From Adhaeribacter radiodurans (GTDB lineage Bacteria; Bacteroidota; Bacteroidia; Cytophagales; Hymenobacteraceae): a stretch of 64,000 nt of DNA. Positions within the stretch are counted from its first letter, which is position 1, and each line of letters starts with the position of its first letter. The notes beneath the pieces were generated by a model. The model did not search any database. It was not told the origin of the DNA and was given only the letters and a program-made list of their open reading frames with translations. Below, piece after piece: positions 1 through 9,208 of the stretch. A program made the position numbers and the translations under genes. The stretch covers positions 1-64,000 of the forward strand of contig NZ_CP055152.1 of the NCBI RefSeq assembly GCF_014075995.1, in the 5' to 3' direction.

Positions 1-178
1 TATTGTAAAATATGCTGTACTCGGCTTTCACCCTAGCATTATGAATAAAGCCAAGGTCATATATAAATACGGCTAAACCAACGATGCTTAGAAGGAATAG
101 GAGGTTATTAATTAGCCCCAGTAACTTTGCTCGGTTTTCTGTGGTTAACTCCTGTACTTTCTTTAAAAATTTATTCAT
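1..178 (-). CDS. 5' end of a membrane-protein gene running off the window (possibly TrkH-type)
   Basis: An open frame begins with ATG at 178 and stays open to base 1, giving 59 residues starting MNKFLKKVQELTTENRAKLL. A charged, helical N-terminus precedes one hydrophobic segment (about residues 22-40) and the sequence VFIYDLGF. That pattern resembles the first transmembrane segment of Bacteroidota TrkH/KtrB-like potassium transporters, but this is a weak resemblance drawn from few residues. The rest of the gene lies outside the window. Confidence 0.45.
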   Translation of the reverse strand, partial: MNKFLKKVQELTTENRAKLLGLINNLLFLLSIVGLAVFIYDLGFIHNARVKAEYSIFYN

Positions 179-204
179 TCTTGTGTTTCAAGCCAAGTAC
201 TAAT

Positions 205-411
205 TTAATTTACTGGTAATCTGACTTCTATAAGATATTTGAGAAACAGAAAACCAAAAAAGCCGGCTCCCAAAGGAGAATTAGCTATTAGCAGGGAAAT
301 AATCAAAAATAAGATGAGCAAAAAATCACCAGCTGAGCCAGATTTGAGAAATTCTTTGAAAGACGTAAGACGGATTAGTTCAAGCATTTCCCCTATTACG
401 AACAAATACAA
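205..411 (-). pseudogene. N-terminal remnant of an NhaA-type Na+/H+ antiporter
   Basis: The 68 codons read like the start of NhaA: an amphipathic FKEFLKSGSAG stretch followed by a hydrophobic helix ending in LLIANSPLG. NhaA proteins share the pattern F(L/F)xSxxxGGxxLLxxxxxxLxxANS. Normal NhaA has about 390 residues and 12 membrane segments, whereas this frame stops after the first. No continuation of the family is visible on this strand; the next gene starts at 178. The fragment is probably non-functional. A short unrelated membrane protein is the alternative. Confidence 0.5.
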
Positions 412-607
412 TTATTGTCGACTTTGGTCGAAATAACTCCCGAGGACACATTATTCATCATTATTCTTATAATTTAAAAATTTGAGATAGATGGAAAGCT
501 TTATCTATGTACAAGATAATATTGATTATTGCAAAGCTGGTTTAAAGCTTTATAAGCAACTATTTCCTCCTCTTTGGGTATTAAAAGTTGTATCTAAACG
601 AAAAAAG

Positions 608-847
608 ATGAAAATACTAAAATTTAAAACTAATATTTCCACTCAAGAGCAAATCGCTTTAATAACCCCAATTCTGGACCAAGTTGAAGGCATTAGCAAG
701 TGGGATATTGATCCTGATAGTAATGACAATATCTTGAGTGTATCGGGGGAAAACTTAAATCCCCAAAAAGTTGAAAATGTGATTCAGAAAGCAGGTTTTA
801 AGGTGGAAGTTCTTCGTATATTAGGCATTGCCGGAGAAAGCTTATAA
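608..847 (+). CDS. HMA-like small protein lacking the CxxC metal site
   Basis: This 79-residue protein has the beta-alpha-beta-beta-alpha-beta pattern of heavy-metal-associated domains. It is clearly related to the copper chaperone at 51544: both begin K-x-L-x-FKTNI and share GKW/SKW, the GENL segment and the EKAGY/QKAGF helix. At the position of the chaperone's KCSGC, this copy has STQEQ, so the two metal-binding cysteines are absent. The start at 608 is chosen because translation from the upstream ATG at 491 adds 39 residues unlike the family. It may be a degenerate paralogue or a domain used for protein contacts. It stands alone, converging on the transpeptidase gene. Confidence 0.7.
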   Translation: MKILKFKTNISTQEQIALITPILDQVEGISKWDIDPDSNDNILSVSGENLNPQKVENVIQKAGFKVEVLRILGIAGESL

Positions 848-925
848 TACCTAAATGGGTCTGCTTCCCATATAAAGAAGTAAAATCTTTAATATTTTAA
901 TTTACAGTAAGATTGTATTATCCTT

Positions 926-2575
926 TCAAATAGCTGCGTTAGCAAATAGCACCTCTGCCAAACGTTCATCCCGGTCGTAAATATCTTTCCTGAAATTGAT
1001 ATTTCCTTGGCTATCAATGAAAGTGGTAAAATACACCAGGTACACGGGTACCTGTTTTTCTAAAGTTATCGTTTGCTCCCTACCTGCTTGCATGGCTGTT
1101 TGAATCCTTTCATTAGTCCATTCCGGGTAATCTCTCAATAAATAAGCAGCAAGCCTGGCTGGTTCGCTTACCCGAATACAGCCATGGCTAAAAGCTCGGG
1201 AATTTTCTTTAAACAAAGACTTAGAAGGCGTATCGTGCAGGTAAATGCTATAGCTGTTCGGGAACAAAAACTTTACCTGTCCCAAGGAGTTAGTTGGCCC
1301 AGGCTTTTGTCGGATAACAGGTAAACCATTCCGATGTCCTATTTGCTCCATATTATGACGCTTTAAATAAGTAGCGCTTCGACGTATTCCAGGTACTATC
1401 TCCCTCCGTACAATACTAGCCGGAACGTACCAGTAAGGACTAAAGACCACGTACTTGATTTCGCCACTGAAAATTACGGTTTTATGAACGGACTTGCCCA
1501 CCACCACCCGGCAACTCCAGGCTAAGCTGTCGTTTCGGTAGACATGCAATTTAAAATCCGGAATATTTACAACTAGGTAATCATCTTCTTCCTGAACCGG
1601 TAACCACCGGCTACGCTCCATGTTTACCATTATATGTCGGAGGCGCTCTTTTAAAGGGGTATTTAATTCCGCCAAGGTATTGCTCCCGATGGCCCCATCC
1701 GGGAGGAGCCCGTGTCGCTTCTGAAATTGCTTCACCGCTGCTACTAGATCGGCATCGAACACTTGACTGGCGGTATCACCAGAAAAATCACCTAAGACCT
1801 GTAAACGTTGTTTAATCAGGAGGATGTTAACGGCTTTATCTCCTTGCCGATAACCGTTGTTCTTTGCTGTTATGATTTCCCATTCTTGCTTTTTATCAAT
1901 TTCCTGGTAGCGTCGCAAGAAGGAGCGCAATAATTCATATTGATGATAGACCGGTTCTCTAGTTAAACTTGCTGGTTGACTTAATAAGCTATCGAGAAGT
2001 TGCGTGTAGGGTATTTTCTTTCGGGGCACAAACCATTGCATAGCTTGAGATATAGAATCATTTAAACCTCCCCATGCCGTTCTTGCAAAGGCAAAATAGC
2101 CGGCTGTGAGCATAAGTTCAGTTTTAGGATTTGGTTTAACAGTAGCTTCCTGCTGAGATTCGGCTAGTAAAGAATCAAATTCTTGTCGGTAAGGCAGTAC
2201 TTGCCCGATACCTTCCTGTTCTATATTAATTACTCTATTAGCTACGTTGCTGGCCTGTTCTATAAGACCTTGTTGATCAAACCAGGCGTAAGCAAAGTCA
2301 CGGTCTTGATAAAACTTTTTAACATTCACTTGGTAGGAGTTAAACTCCGGGTAATCTTGGAAGAACCGTGACAGATAAGTGGAGTCAAGGTTTAGCTCCG
2401 TTTGCGCACTAAAATTCCCCGAAACAGTTTTTTTGATTTCAGTTAAAGTGCTGTCTTTTGCTGAAAGTTGAGGTAATTTATTATCAACTGATTTGGATTT
2501 CTGGTTACAACTAGTGAATAATAATAAGCTAAAGTAAAAAGGTAAATAAATGGTAAAATTACGTACATGGCCCAT
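926..2575 (-). CDS. L,D-transpeptidase lipoprotein with peptidoglycan-binding domain (YcbB-like)
   Basis: The protein has 549 residues. A signal peptide ends in a lipobox (LLFTSC, Cys about 23), so it is probably a periplasm-facing lipoprotein. A helical N-terminal region is followed by a PG_binding_1 domain (about 247-305, with VKQFQKRHGLLPDG) and a YkuD catalytic domain. The catalytic motif SHGCIR lies near residues 463-468, with the nucleophile Cys at about 466. Such enzymes form 3-3 crosslinks in peptidoglycan. The length and domain order fit the YcbB (LdtD) type well. The gene converges on the HMA-like gene and has no obvious operon partner. Confidence 0.9.
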   Translation of the reverse strand: MGHVRNFTIYLPFYFSLLLFTSCNQKSKSVDNKLPQLSAKDSTLTEIKKTVSGNFSAQTELNLDSTYLSRFFQDYPEFNSYQVNVKKFYQDRDFAYAWFDQQGLIEQASNVANRVINIEQEGIGQVLPYRQEFDSLLAESQQEATVKPNPKTELMLTAGYFAFARTAWGGLNDSISQAMQWFVPRKKIPYTQLLDSLLSQPASLTREPVYHQYELLRSFLRRYQEIDKKQEWEIITAKNNGYRQGDKAVNILLIKQRLQVLGDFSGDTASQVFDADLVAAVKQFQKRHGLLPDGAIGSNTLAELNTPLKERLRHIMVNMERSRWLPVQEEDDYLVVNIPDFKLHVYRNDSLAWSCRVVVGKSVHKTVIFSGEIKYVVFSPYWYVPASIVRREIVPGIRRSATYLKRHNMEQIGHRNGLPVIRQKPGPTNSLGQVKFLFPNSYSIYLHDTPSKSLFKENSRAFSHGCIRVSEPARLAAYLLRDYPEWTNERIQTAMQAGREQTITLEKQVPVYLVYFTTFIDSQGNINFRKDIYDRDERLAEVLFANAAI

Positions 2576-2680
2576 ATTACGTATACGTACCTTTTTATCA
2601 GGGTTTATTTCTTCCTAACTACTAAATTGATTACTTTATTTCATTGTCAGGAACAAGTTCTTCTCTCTTTACTAGTATAA

Positions 2681-2929
2681 TCAATTATCGCTTGGCCAAA
2701 CGCTTTTGTGCAAGTTGTATTCTTTAAGTTTATAGTATCCCCGTTTTTGCTTCTTCTCTATAGCCTCTATTCTCTCATTTAAGAGCGTTAACTGAGCTGA
2801 TTGTCTTTCAATACTTTTTTGGAGTAAAATTGTTTTCTTATCAGTTCTTGTCTGGATTAGAAAGGTTTTTAAACTAAGCAGCAGCAGGCAAAGCATGATA
2901 AAAAAAAGCAAATAGAATACAGGAGCCAT
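2681..2929 (-). CDS. Small single-pass membrane protein with coiled coil
   Basis: This 82-residue protein has one hydrophobic helix near the N-terminus (about residues 4-24) and a charged, heptad-like helix after it (about 35-65, with SIERQSAQLTLLNERIEAIE). I do not recognise a family. It sits alone between the transpeptidase and recD2. The clean membrane-plus-coil layout and the lack of an overlapping gene favour a real gene. Confidence 0.55.
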   Translation of the reverse strand: MAPVFYLLFFIMLCLLLLSLKTFLIQTRTDKKTILLQKSIERQSAQLTLLNERIEAIEKKQKRGYYKLKEYNLHKSVWPSDN

Positions 2930-3164
2930 TTCAACTATACGAATTTTCTTCCATTCAAGTAGATCATAATAAGAATCGAAATACGATCTATCCTTATAGA
3001 ATCTTTATCCAAAACAGCTGTTTTCTTTGTTTGTTAAGTTACTCCAGAGATATAAGCTATATAGGCGGATTTTTAGTATTCCTCCTCTCTAAATAAGTAG
3101 AATTTTCCGATAACCCATGATATGTTCAATAGAATTGAAACTATAGAGGATAATACAAGCCCGC

Positions 3165-5666
3165 TTACTGTTTTAACAAATAAGCTAAGGCTGTTTGCCG
3201 AATGGCGGTATTTTGCTTGTTCACCGCTAGGGCTAATGCTTTCCGGGTACCTACAAATACCACTAGCTTTTTCGCCCGGGTAATACCGGTATACACCAGA
3301 TTGCGGAACAACATGCCAAAGTGCTGGGTGACTACCGGAATGATGATGGTTTCAAACTCACTTCCCTGCGATTTGTGAATGGTAATGGCATAAGCTAAAT
3401 CCAGCTCTAGCAAGTGTTCTTTCTGATACGTTACTTCTTTTACTTCCTGGCCCGCCTTGAAACTCACGGTAAGTTCCATCTCCTCGTTATCTACCTGGAT
3501 GATTTGGCCAATATCGCCATTAAACACATTCAAATCATAGTTGTTACGCTTCTGAATCACTCGGTCGGCTTCCCGGAAGATCCGGCCACCTACTATTAGT
3601 TGGGCTTTTCCCGAACTGGCCGGATTAATCTTTTCCTGCATGACTTTGTTGAGGTTAGCCGTGCCTAAGCTGCCTTTGGTCATGGGAGAAAGAATCTGGA
3701 TTTCCGTCTCGGGTCCATAGTACTTGGGAATAATGGCTGCCTGCAATTTCTCGATCATTCCCACAGCCGAAAGGCCGTAGTGCAGGGAAGACCAGGGATG
3801 CACTCGTTCGAGTACTTCTTTCAACTCCTCACTCGAACTGCGGCTTTGTTGTAACGCTTCCAGATCCACGTGGCTAAACTTGGCCGGAATAGAGAAGTTA
3901 CTCCCTTGCGTATACAGGTCCGAAGTTGGGTAGGTACCGGGCGGTTCTTCTAACATGTTATGTTCTTTCACCGTATGGTTAACCGGCGCCTTGGTAACTT
4001 TCTTAACTTTGGCGATAAACTTAAGCTGCTCAGTGGTGGCTTCTTCCGAGTCAATGAACAAACAATCTTTTTTCTCTGGCCACACCGTTGGTTGATGAAA
4101 CGGCGACTCGATGCGGGGTACTTCACCTTGGTTAATCTGATGGGCATAGGAGATGATCAAGGAGGCAGCCGCTTGCCGGAACACTTTGGTCAGCTTCTGG
4201 CAAGGCACTACGCTGGAGGCAATCAGATCTTTTAACACGTTACCGGCCCCCACGGCGGGTAGTTGATCGGCATCCCCGATCAGCACCACCTGCCCGTGTA
4301 GCGGCACCGCCCGCAGCAAGGCCGCCGCTAAATGAACATCCAACATGGAGCATTCATCAATGATCAAAATGTCCGTTTGCAGCGGGTCTTCTTCGTTGCG
4401 CTTAAAACCGCCTTTTCCCGGATCGAACTCCAGCAAGCGGTGGATGGTTTTGGCTTCCAGACCAATCACTTCGCTCATGCGCTGCGCCGCTCTGCCGGTG
4501 GGAGCAGCCAGCATGACTTTCTTACTCCTATATTGGAGTACCCCCACCAAAGCCCGGGTAGTGGTGGTTTTCCCGCAACCCGGGCCTCCGGTAAGAATAG
4601 AAAGCCGGTGCGCGGTTATTTGGAGCACACTTTCCCGTTGTTCTTCACTCAAGGTAATCTTATTTAGCTGGCAAAACACATCCAGGTCTTGCTGTATATG
4701 TTCTTGATCTACCTTAATAGGATTGCCCACCAGTTGTTTTATTTTAGTGGCAATGTATTGTTCATCATAATACAAGGAGTGGGCGTAGAAACATTTTTGT
4801 TTATTGCCTTGCTCATCGGGCAGCAACCTGATTTTAAGTTCCTCTTTTTCTTCCATTTCCCGCAGGTTCGTCTCCACGGGAGTAGAACTAGGTAAGGAAA
4901 TGAGCTCCGTTACCGCTTGCATGATTTGCGGCTGGGTCAAATAACAATGGCCTTCTTCGCGGGCATTTTGCAGCACATGCGCAATAGCTGCCTGAATGCG
5001 CTGCGGGGAATCTGGAGCTATGCCCAAACTTAATGCTACTTTATCGGCCGAGAAAAAGCCTATGCCGTAGATGTCAGTAGCTAAGCGATACGGATTGGTT
5101 TGCACGAGCTCAATGGCATCGTTGCCGTAGGTCTTGTAAATCTTGACGGCAAACAAAGTAGAGATGTTATGGGATTGTAAAAACAACATCACGTTACTGA
5201 TTTCCTGGTGTTCTAACCACGCCTGGCGGATCATCTCCAGCTTGAGCTGAGCAATGCCTTCTACTTCGGTGAGCTTTTCGATACTTTTTTCGAATACCGT
5301 CAGCGTCTGATCGCCAAAGTGCTTGACGATCCGCTTCGCCGTTACCGGACCTACGCCTTTGATTAAGCCGGAACCTAGGTACTTCTCCAGGGCATTTGCC
5401 GTAGCTGGTTTGCGCTCGATAACTTTACTGGCTTTAAATTGCAAACCATAGGCGGGATGGTTGACCCATTCGCCATAGAAGTCCATGGTAGCGCCGGCAA
5501 ATACTTTGGATTGATGCACCAGCACCGTGGTTTCTTCTTGTGGTCTTTGGAAGCTGTTTACCTTCAGAACGGTATAGCCAGTTTCCACACTATGGAAAGT
5601 AATGCGCTTGACTATACCAGATAGCTTTTCTAAATCCGTAGTTGGTTTATGATCTATTGCCGGCAT
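3165..5666 (-). CDS. recD2: RecD2-type ATP-dependent DNA helicase
   Basis: This superfamily 1B helicase has an N-terminal OB-like region, helix-hairpin-helix repeats (GSGLIKGVGPVTAKRIVKHF, YGIGFFSADKVA), then the motor domains. Visible motifs are Walker A GGPGCGKTTTT, Walker B LIIDECSML, motif III LIGDADQLPAVG, motif V AITIHKSQGSEF and motif VI YTGITRAKK. RecD2 unwinds DNA 5'-3' without RecBC. The ATG at 5666 gives 833 residues; an in-frame upstream start at 5732 would add 22 hydrophobic residues that look like non-coding leader. It contains an extra segment between motifs IV and V (around residues 580-640) with no match I can name. Confidence 0.93.
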   Translation of the reverse strand: MPAIDHKPTTDLEKLSGIVKRITFHSVETGYTVLKVNSFQRPQEETTVLVHQSKVFAGATMDFYGEWVNHPAYGLQFKASKVIERKPATANALEKYLGSGLIKGVGPVTAKRIVKHFGDQTLTVFEKSIEKLTEVEGIAQLKLEMIRQAWLEHQEISNVMLFLQSHNISTLFAVKIYKTYGNDAIELVQTNPYRLATDIYGIGFFSADKVALSLGIAPDSPQRIQAAIAHVLQNAREEGHCYLTQPQIMQAVTELISLPSSTPVETNLREMEEKEELKIRLLPDEQGNKQKCFYAHSLYYDEQYIATKIKQLVGNPIKVDQEHIQQDLDVFCQLNKITLSEEQRESVLQITAHRLSILTGGPGCGKTTTTRALVGVLQYRSKKVMLAAPTGRAAQRMSEVIGLEAKTIHRLLEFDPGKGGFKRNEEDPLQTDILIIDECSMLDVHLAAALLRAVPLHGQVVLIGDADQLPAVGAGNVLKDLIASSVVPCQKLTKVFRQAAASLIISYAHQINQGEVPRIESPFHQPTVWPEKKDCLFIDSEEATTEQLKFIAKVKKVTKAPVNHTVKEHNMLEEPPGTYPTSDLYTQGSNFSIPAKFSHVDLEALQQSRSSSEELKEVLERVHPWSSLHYGLSAVGMIEKLQAAIIPKYYGPETEIQILSPMTKGSLGTANLNKVMQEKINPASSGKAQLIVGGRIFREADRVIQKRNNYDLNVFNGDIGQIIQVDNEEMELTVSFKAGQEVKEVTYQKEHLLELDLAYAITIHKSQGSEFETIIIPVVTQHFGMLFRNLVYTGITRAKKLVVFVGTRKALALAVNKQNTAIRQTALAYLLKQ

Positions 5667-6143
5667 ATAATATAATAATTGGGCTAAGAGAGGCAAAGAT
5701 AAAGCTACCGCCCTCTGAATACTAAAATACAATCCTAAAAGTTAAGAGTAATTGCATGAAGCTTTATGAAGGAACAACCGCGGATTCGTTATTCTTATAA
5801 AAATGACGAATCTTTCTATACGCTATTCATACTACTGAGTCACAAATAGGATAGTAATCGATATTACTATTAATAATTACATAAAGATTATCAGTAACAT
5901 TTGAATAAAGTAATAACGATCGACACTTGGGACGGATTGGGACAGGAATTGCTTAGGTTGGATTATCCGCCTTTAATATAACGAAGGTAATTTATATAGT
6001 TACTTAGAGTACTTAGCTGTTTGAATAGGAGGGGATCAACGCATTCGTATTTTTAATTAAATATGTTGTACTAGTTTGATGAAATGTTCTTCTGGGAGCC
6101 CCAGGAATTATCGATAATTCTAACTTTTACATCGTAAATGTTC
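5667..6143. other. Intergenic stretch with two unexplained inverted repeats
   Basis: No gene is supported here. It contains the recD2 promoter region. A hairpin at 5783-5812 has an 11-bp stem with one mismatch (GATTCGTTATT against AATGACGAATC, 8-nt loop). A perfect 16-bp palindrome, GAATTATCGATAATTC, lies at 6105-6120 just 3' of the next minus-strand gene. Neither has an obvious run of T to make it a classic terminator. Confidence 0.4.
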
Positions 6144-6512
6144 CTATAAGCTATTTAACCCTATTACCTGCCATAATCCCCAAGGGCTAAGCAATGCTAA
6201 TCGGGAATAATAAAGTATTCTTTTTAATATGGTTCGCCGGTTAGAATTAGGCGATTCTGCTTCTACATTAGCATATTGGAGGTGATTTAAGGAAGATTCC
6301 AGGCTTTCAGAATGGACCGCACAACTGGTTGTGGTCACTAAAGTGTCTAACCAAAGCCGGGATTGCTCCGCAATTATTCTCACTTGGGTAAATATTTCAT
6401 CAATCCGTTTTTCTTGGAGGTCAGATTTTTCTAGTTCATTGCTATAACTTTCCAGCAGATCGTAATTCTTCTGAAGGAGAGGGCGGATAATCTCCTCTGG
6501 CATATGTTCCAT
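6144..6512 (-). CDS. Hypothetical protein, mostly helical
   Basis: The protein has 122 residues and no family that I recognise. Residues 5-60 are charged and helical (PEEIIRPLLQKNYDLLESYS). The C-terminal third is more hydrophobic (LYYSRLALLSPWGLWQVIGL) and could lie on or in the membrane. It stands alone between two gene-free stretches, so it is supported only by the open frame and its plausible composition. Confidence 0.45.
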   Translation of the reverse strand: MEHMPEEIIRPLLQKNYDLLESYSNELEKSDLQEKRIDEIFTQVRIIAEQSRLWLDTLVTTTSCAVHSESLESSLNHLQYANVEAESPNSNRRTILKRILYYSRLALLSPWGLWQVIGLNSL

Positions 6513-6883
6513 TTTGCTAAATCTTCTTTGTTGTTCACTATTAACATAGTATAGAAACTTTAGCTAGTAGGTGGTTAGATATTATTGCTTGGGTCGGAGT
6601 AAAACAGTTAATTATAGCCTCTTAACTAAGAGCTTAGGAAACCCTATTTAACATAAGTTTGGTTATAAGCCAAAGAGTAAGAGTTGAACCTAGCCAAGTT
6701 TTAAAAGAACCTACACGGGGATAGTTTAAGATAGGAGGGGTGCTGGATCGAGGAACTGGTCTCATAACGGGAAAAGTCAAGATTTACTACTTAAAGTGAC
6801 CGGTTAAAATAGGAGAAGGCAAAACATCAAGTAAGTTTTTCGGTTACTAATAGCTTGCTCACTGCCCGTTACTACTGCTCTCT
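6513..6883. other. Intergenic stretch, no feature seen
   Basis: This is a 371-base divergent region between the hypothetical gene on the minus strand and the GAF gene on the plus strand. It must carry both promoters, but I see no convincing operator, RNA gene or terminator in it. Confidence 0.35.
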
Positions 6884-7405
6884 ATGGAAAACACTTTTGG
6901 CCTTCCCCTCATCCCGGAAAATGAATCCGAACGGCTCGCCGCATTACGGCGGTTAAACCTTCCTAAAACCTACGTGGAGGATGGCACCTTTAAGCATATC
7001 ACGGCCATGGCGGCACGCATGTTCCAGGTGCCCATTGCCATTGTCAACGTGGTGGAAGAATACGGTGTGATCACGTTGGCGGGCACCGGGATGGAGGCGG
7101 GTACCGTTATTCCCCGGGGAATAAGTCTGTGCTCCCTCTCTATCTTGGATGATAATGTGACGGTCTTTCAGCAGGCCAAAGACGAACCGTGTTTACTGGC
7201 CAACCCTTTGGTGCACGGCGAATTTGGTTTAGAATTTTACGCGGCCGCTCCCCTGAAAACGGCTCACGGGCAGAAGATTGGGGCCTTGTGTCTGGTCGAT
7301 AAAAAGCCCCGGGCATTCTCCGCACTGGATCAGCGCATCCTAGAGAACCTGGCCAGTATTGTCATGGATGAAATAATGAAAAAATCGCAGGAAACTGATA
7401 CTTAA
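6884..7405 (+). CDS. GAF domain protein
   Basis: The 173 residues are almost entirely one GAF domain. The start (ENESERLAALRRLNL) matches the common lead-in of stand-alone GAF sensors. The core carries FQVPIAIVNVV, RGISLCSLSILD and the GALCLVDKKPRAFS strand typical of this group, followed by a C-terminal helix (QRILENLASIVMDEI). GAF domains bind small ligands or act as dimerising sensor modules; the ligand cannot be told from sequence. No output domain is fused, so it probably works with a partner protein encoded elsewhere. Confidence 0.85.
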   Translation: MENTFGLPLIPENESERLAALRRLNLPKTYVEDGTFKHITAMAARMFQVPIAIVNVVEEYGVITLAGTGMEAGTVIPRGISLCSLSILDDNVTVFQQAKDEPCLLANPLVHGEFGLEFYAAAPLKTAHGQKIGALCLVDKKPRAFSALDQRILENLASIVMDEIMKKSQETDT

Positions 7406-7549
7406 AGGAACAATAGAAAATTCTCCGGATATAACCAGAAAGTACTTGGCAGAATTTGGTTCAGAAAAGGATTATTCGCTAGAGAATCAATTTATGTCGT
7501 TTTACATAACATAACTTATAGGACTCAAAATAAGGAAAGAGCAAGCTGG

Positions 7550-8188
7550 TTACTGCTTACCCAGAGCAAAAGATTTTCTTTTGGCAATAAAGTTTCCCCC
7601 AATCAGGAAAATAGCGGAAAGAAGCAGGAAGAGCAGGGATATACCCAGACAATTGATAAGAACCGACTGGGCACCGATCGTTTTAACATTAAGAAAAGGA
7701 TACGGATAAAAGCCGGCCCAACTGGCGCGAATCAAAACAAAAAGTAGATAAGCAATAGGATAAAGGAACCAATACCAAATGGTTTTCCAGTTCAATTGAT
7801 TCTGGTTGCTGAATAGTACCCAATAAATGATAAAAAGCACCGGATTTACTACGTGCAGGAGTTCGTCCACCAGCATTTGAAGATCTTGGGGATCCCAAAT
7901 AAAGCGTAGCACGAGGTTATAGATAAGTCCCACAATAAAAATATAAATGGCTACTGCCGTTTGTGTGGCTTGTTTGGAAAAGAAAGCTGCTAGTTTAGAG
8001 TTTGGCCTAAAAAGCAAACAGGTACTGAGCAAAGCAATAAGGAGGTTAGTGTCCAGCGTAAAGTAGCTAAAATACCGGATGATGGTTTCTGCAGGAGAGG
8101 CAATTTGGCTGTGCAGATTCAAGTAGAACTGGCAGAGTAAGGCAATCCATTCTAATAAGAAAATAAGTGTTAGAATACCCTTACGCAT
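7550..8188 (-). CDS. Pr6Pr-family integral membrane protein
   Basis: This 212-residue protein has about six hydrophobic segments. It carries signatures of the Pr6Pr / FAR-17a-AIG1-like group: RYFSYFTLDTN near residue 40, ELLHVVNPVLFIIYW in the middle, and LYPIAYLLFVLIR with FYPYPFLN after it. The function of the bacterial members is unknown; related eukaryotic AIG1/ADTRP proteins hydrolyse fatty-acid esters of hydroxy fatty acids. It is followed on the same strand by no close partner; pldA lies 27 bases upstream of its start, so the two may be co-transcribed. Confidence 0.8.
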   Translation of the reverse strand: MRKGILTLIFLLEWIALLCQFYLNLHSQIASPAETIIRYFSYFTLDTNLLIALLSTCLLFRPNSKLAAFFSKQATQTAVAIYIFIVGLIYNLVLRFIWDPQDLQMLVDELLHVVNPVLFIIYWVLFSNQNQLNWKTIWYWFLYPIAYLLFVLIRASWAGFYPYPFLNVKTIGAQSVLINCLGISLLFLLLSAIFLIGGNFIAKRKSFALGKQ

Positions 8189-8215
8189 ATTGTTTAATTA
8201 TAAATTTATTTATCA

Positions 8216-9154
8216 TTACAACCACTCAATCAGCGAAACGGCAATTCCAATGGTACTTTGCCGGTGGTTATAATCGATCAGGGTTTCTCCGTAACCGTGC
8301 GAAAGTTGTAAATGACCTTTCAGGTGCCCTGCTACACGGTAAGTCCAGTCAAATACCAGTTGCCCCCGGTTTTTATTTCCTAACCGTAAAGAATGACTGC
8401 CGGTGAGCGCATATAAACTACGACCGCCATTGTAAATCAATGTAGCATCACCGCGGCCCACGTAATCGGTAATCGCTGGGTTTTCATCGTCTGTATCCGG
8501 CAAGCGGTACCAGGGCCTGAGGTAAATGGTCCACTTGTTTCGTTCCAGGGCTACGTGCGCAATCACCCGGTTCCAACTACGCGAGAGGGGCAAGGAGCGA
8601 CCATTCGATTGATGGTTCATCGCTAGGCCCATCATGCGCGCTTTAAAACCGAGCACGTTAAAATTAGTAGCAAAGTTGAGGATTACTTCCGGCTCATAAT
8701 TGGTTTCCCGGAAAGGACGGGAAAAACCCACGTTATAGATTTGCCAATGGGATTTTTGGGTGTAGGCCACCCACAAATCCCCGTGCGGGCCCAAGATGCC
8801 TTGCCAGACCTTAGTTTTAAAACTTAATTGGAATTTAGCTTCATTCTTGCCGTAGTCATATTTAATAGGAGAGGAGTAAAGCGGATTTTCACTGAAAGGC
8901 TGCTCATTGGGATTACTTGACCGGCGGCCAGCGGTGATGTATACCGGCTTGTAAGGCGTAATCAAAAAGGTACCCCGCTGGGTAGCGGAATCCAGTTCCC
9001 AACGGTCCGTTAAACGATGCGCATCCAGTTTTTCATCGAATAAAGGTGCTACCTGGGCCCGTGCTTCTAAAATTGAAAAGCTAGAAAAAAGTAAGGGCAG
9101 GAATGGAACATACCCGATAATGGATCTAAAACAATATTTGCTATTTTTAGGCAT
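8216..9154 (-). CDS. pldA: Outer-membrane phospholipase A
   Basis: The 312-residue protein has a signal peptide ending near ILEARAQ. The OMPLA catalytic block is present as NHQSNGRSLPLSRSWNR, which contains the family's His, Ser and downstream Asn. The rest is alternating amphipathic beta strands, as expected for a 12-strand barrel ending in an aromatic residue-rich strand (GIAVSLIEWL). PldA hydrolyses phospholipids that reach the outer leaflet of the outer membrane. The Pr6Pr gene follows at 27 bases on the same strand. Confidence 0.88.
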   Translation of the reverse strand: MPKNSKYCFRSIIGYVPFLPLLFSSFSILEARAQVAPLFDEKLDAHRLTDRWELDSATQRGTFLITPYKPVYITAGRRSSNPNEQPFSENPLYSSPIKYDYGKNEAKFQLSFKTKVWQGILGPHGDLWVAYTQKSHWQIYNVGFSRPFRETNYEPEVILNFATNFNVLGFKARMMGLAMNHQSNGRSLPLSRSWNRVIAHVALERNKWTIYLRPWYRLPDTDDENPAITDYVGRGDATLIYNGGRSLYALTGSHSLRLGNKNRGQLVFDWTYRVAGHLKGHLQLSHGYGETLIDYNHRQSTIGIAVSLIEWL

Positions 9155-9208
9155 TGGATAGATTCTTAGTATAGGGTTAAGGAATTCTATAAGATAAAAC
9201 CTTTCTGT

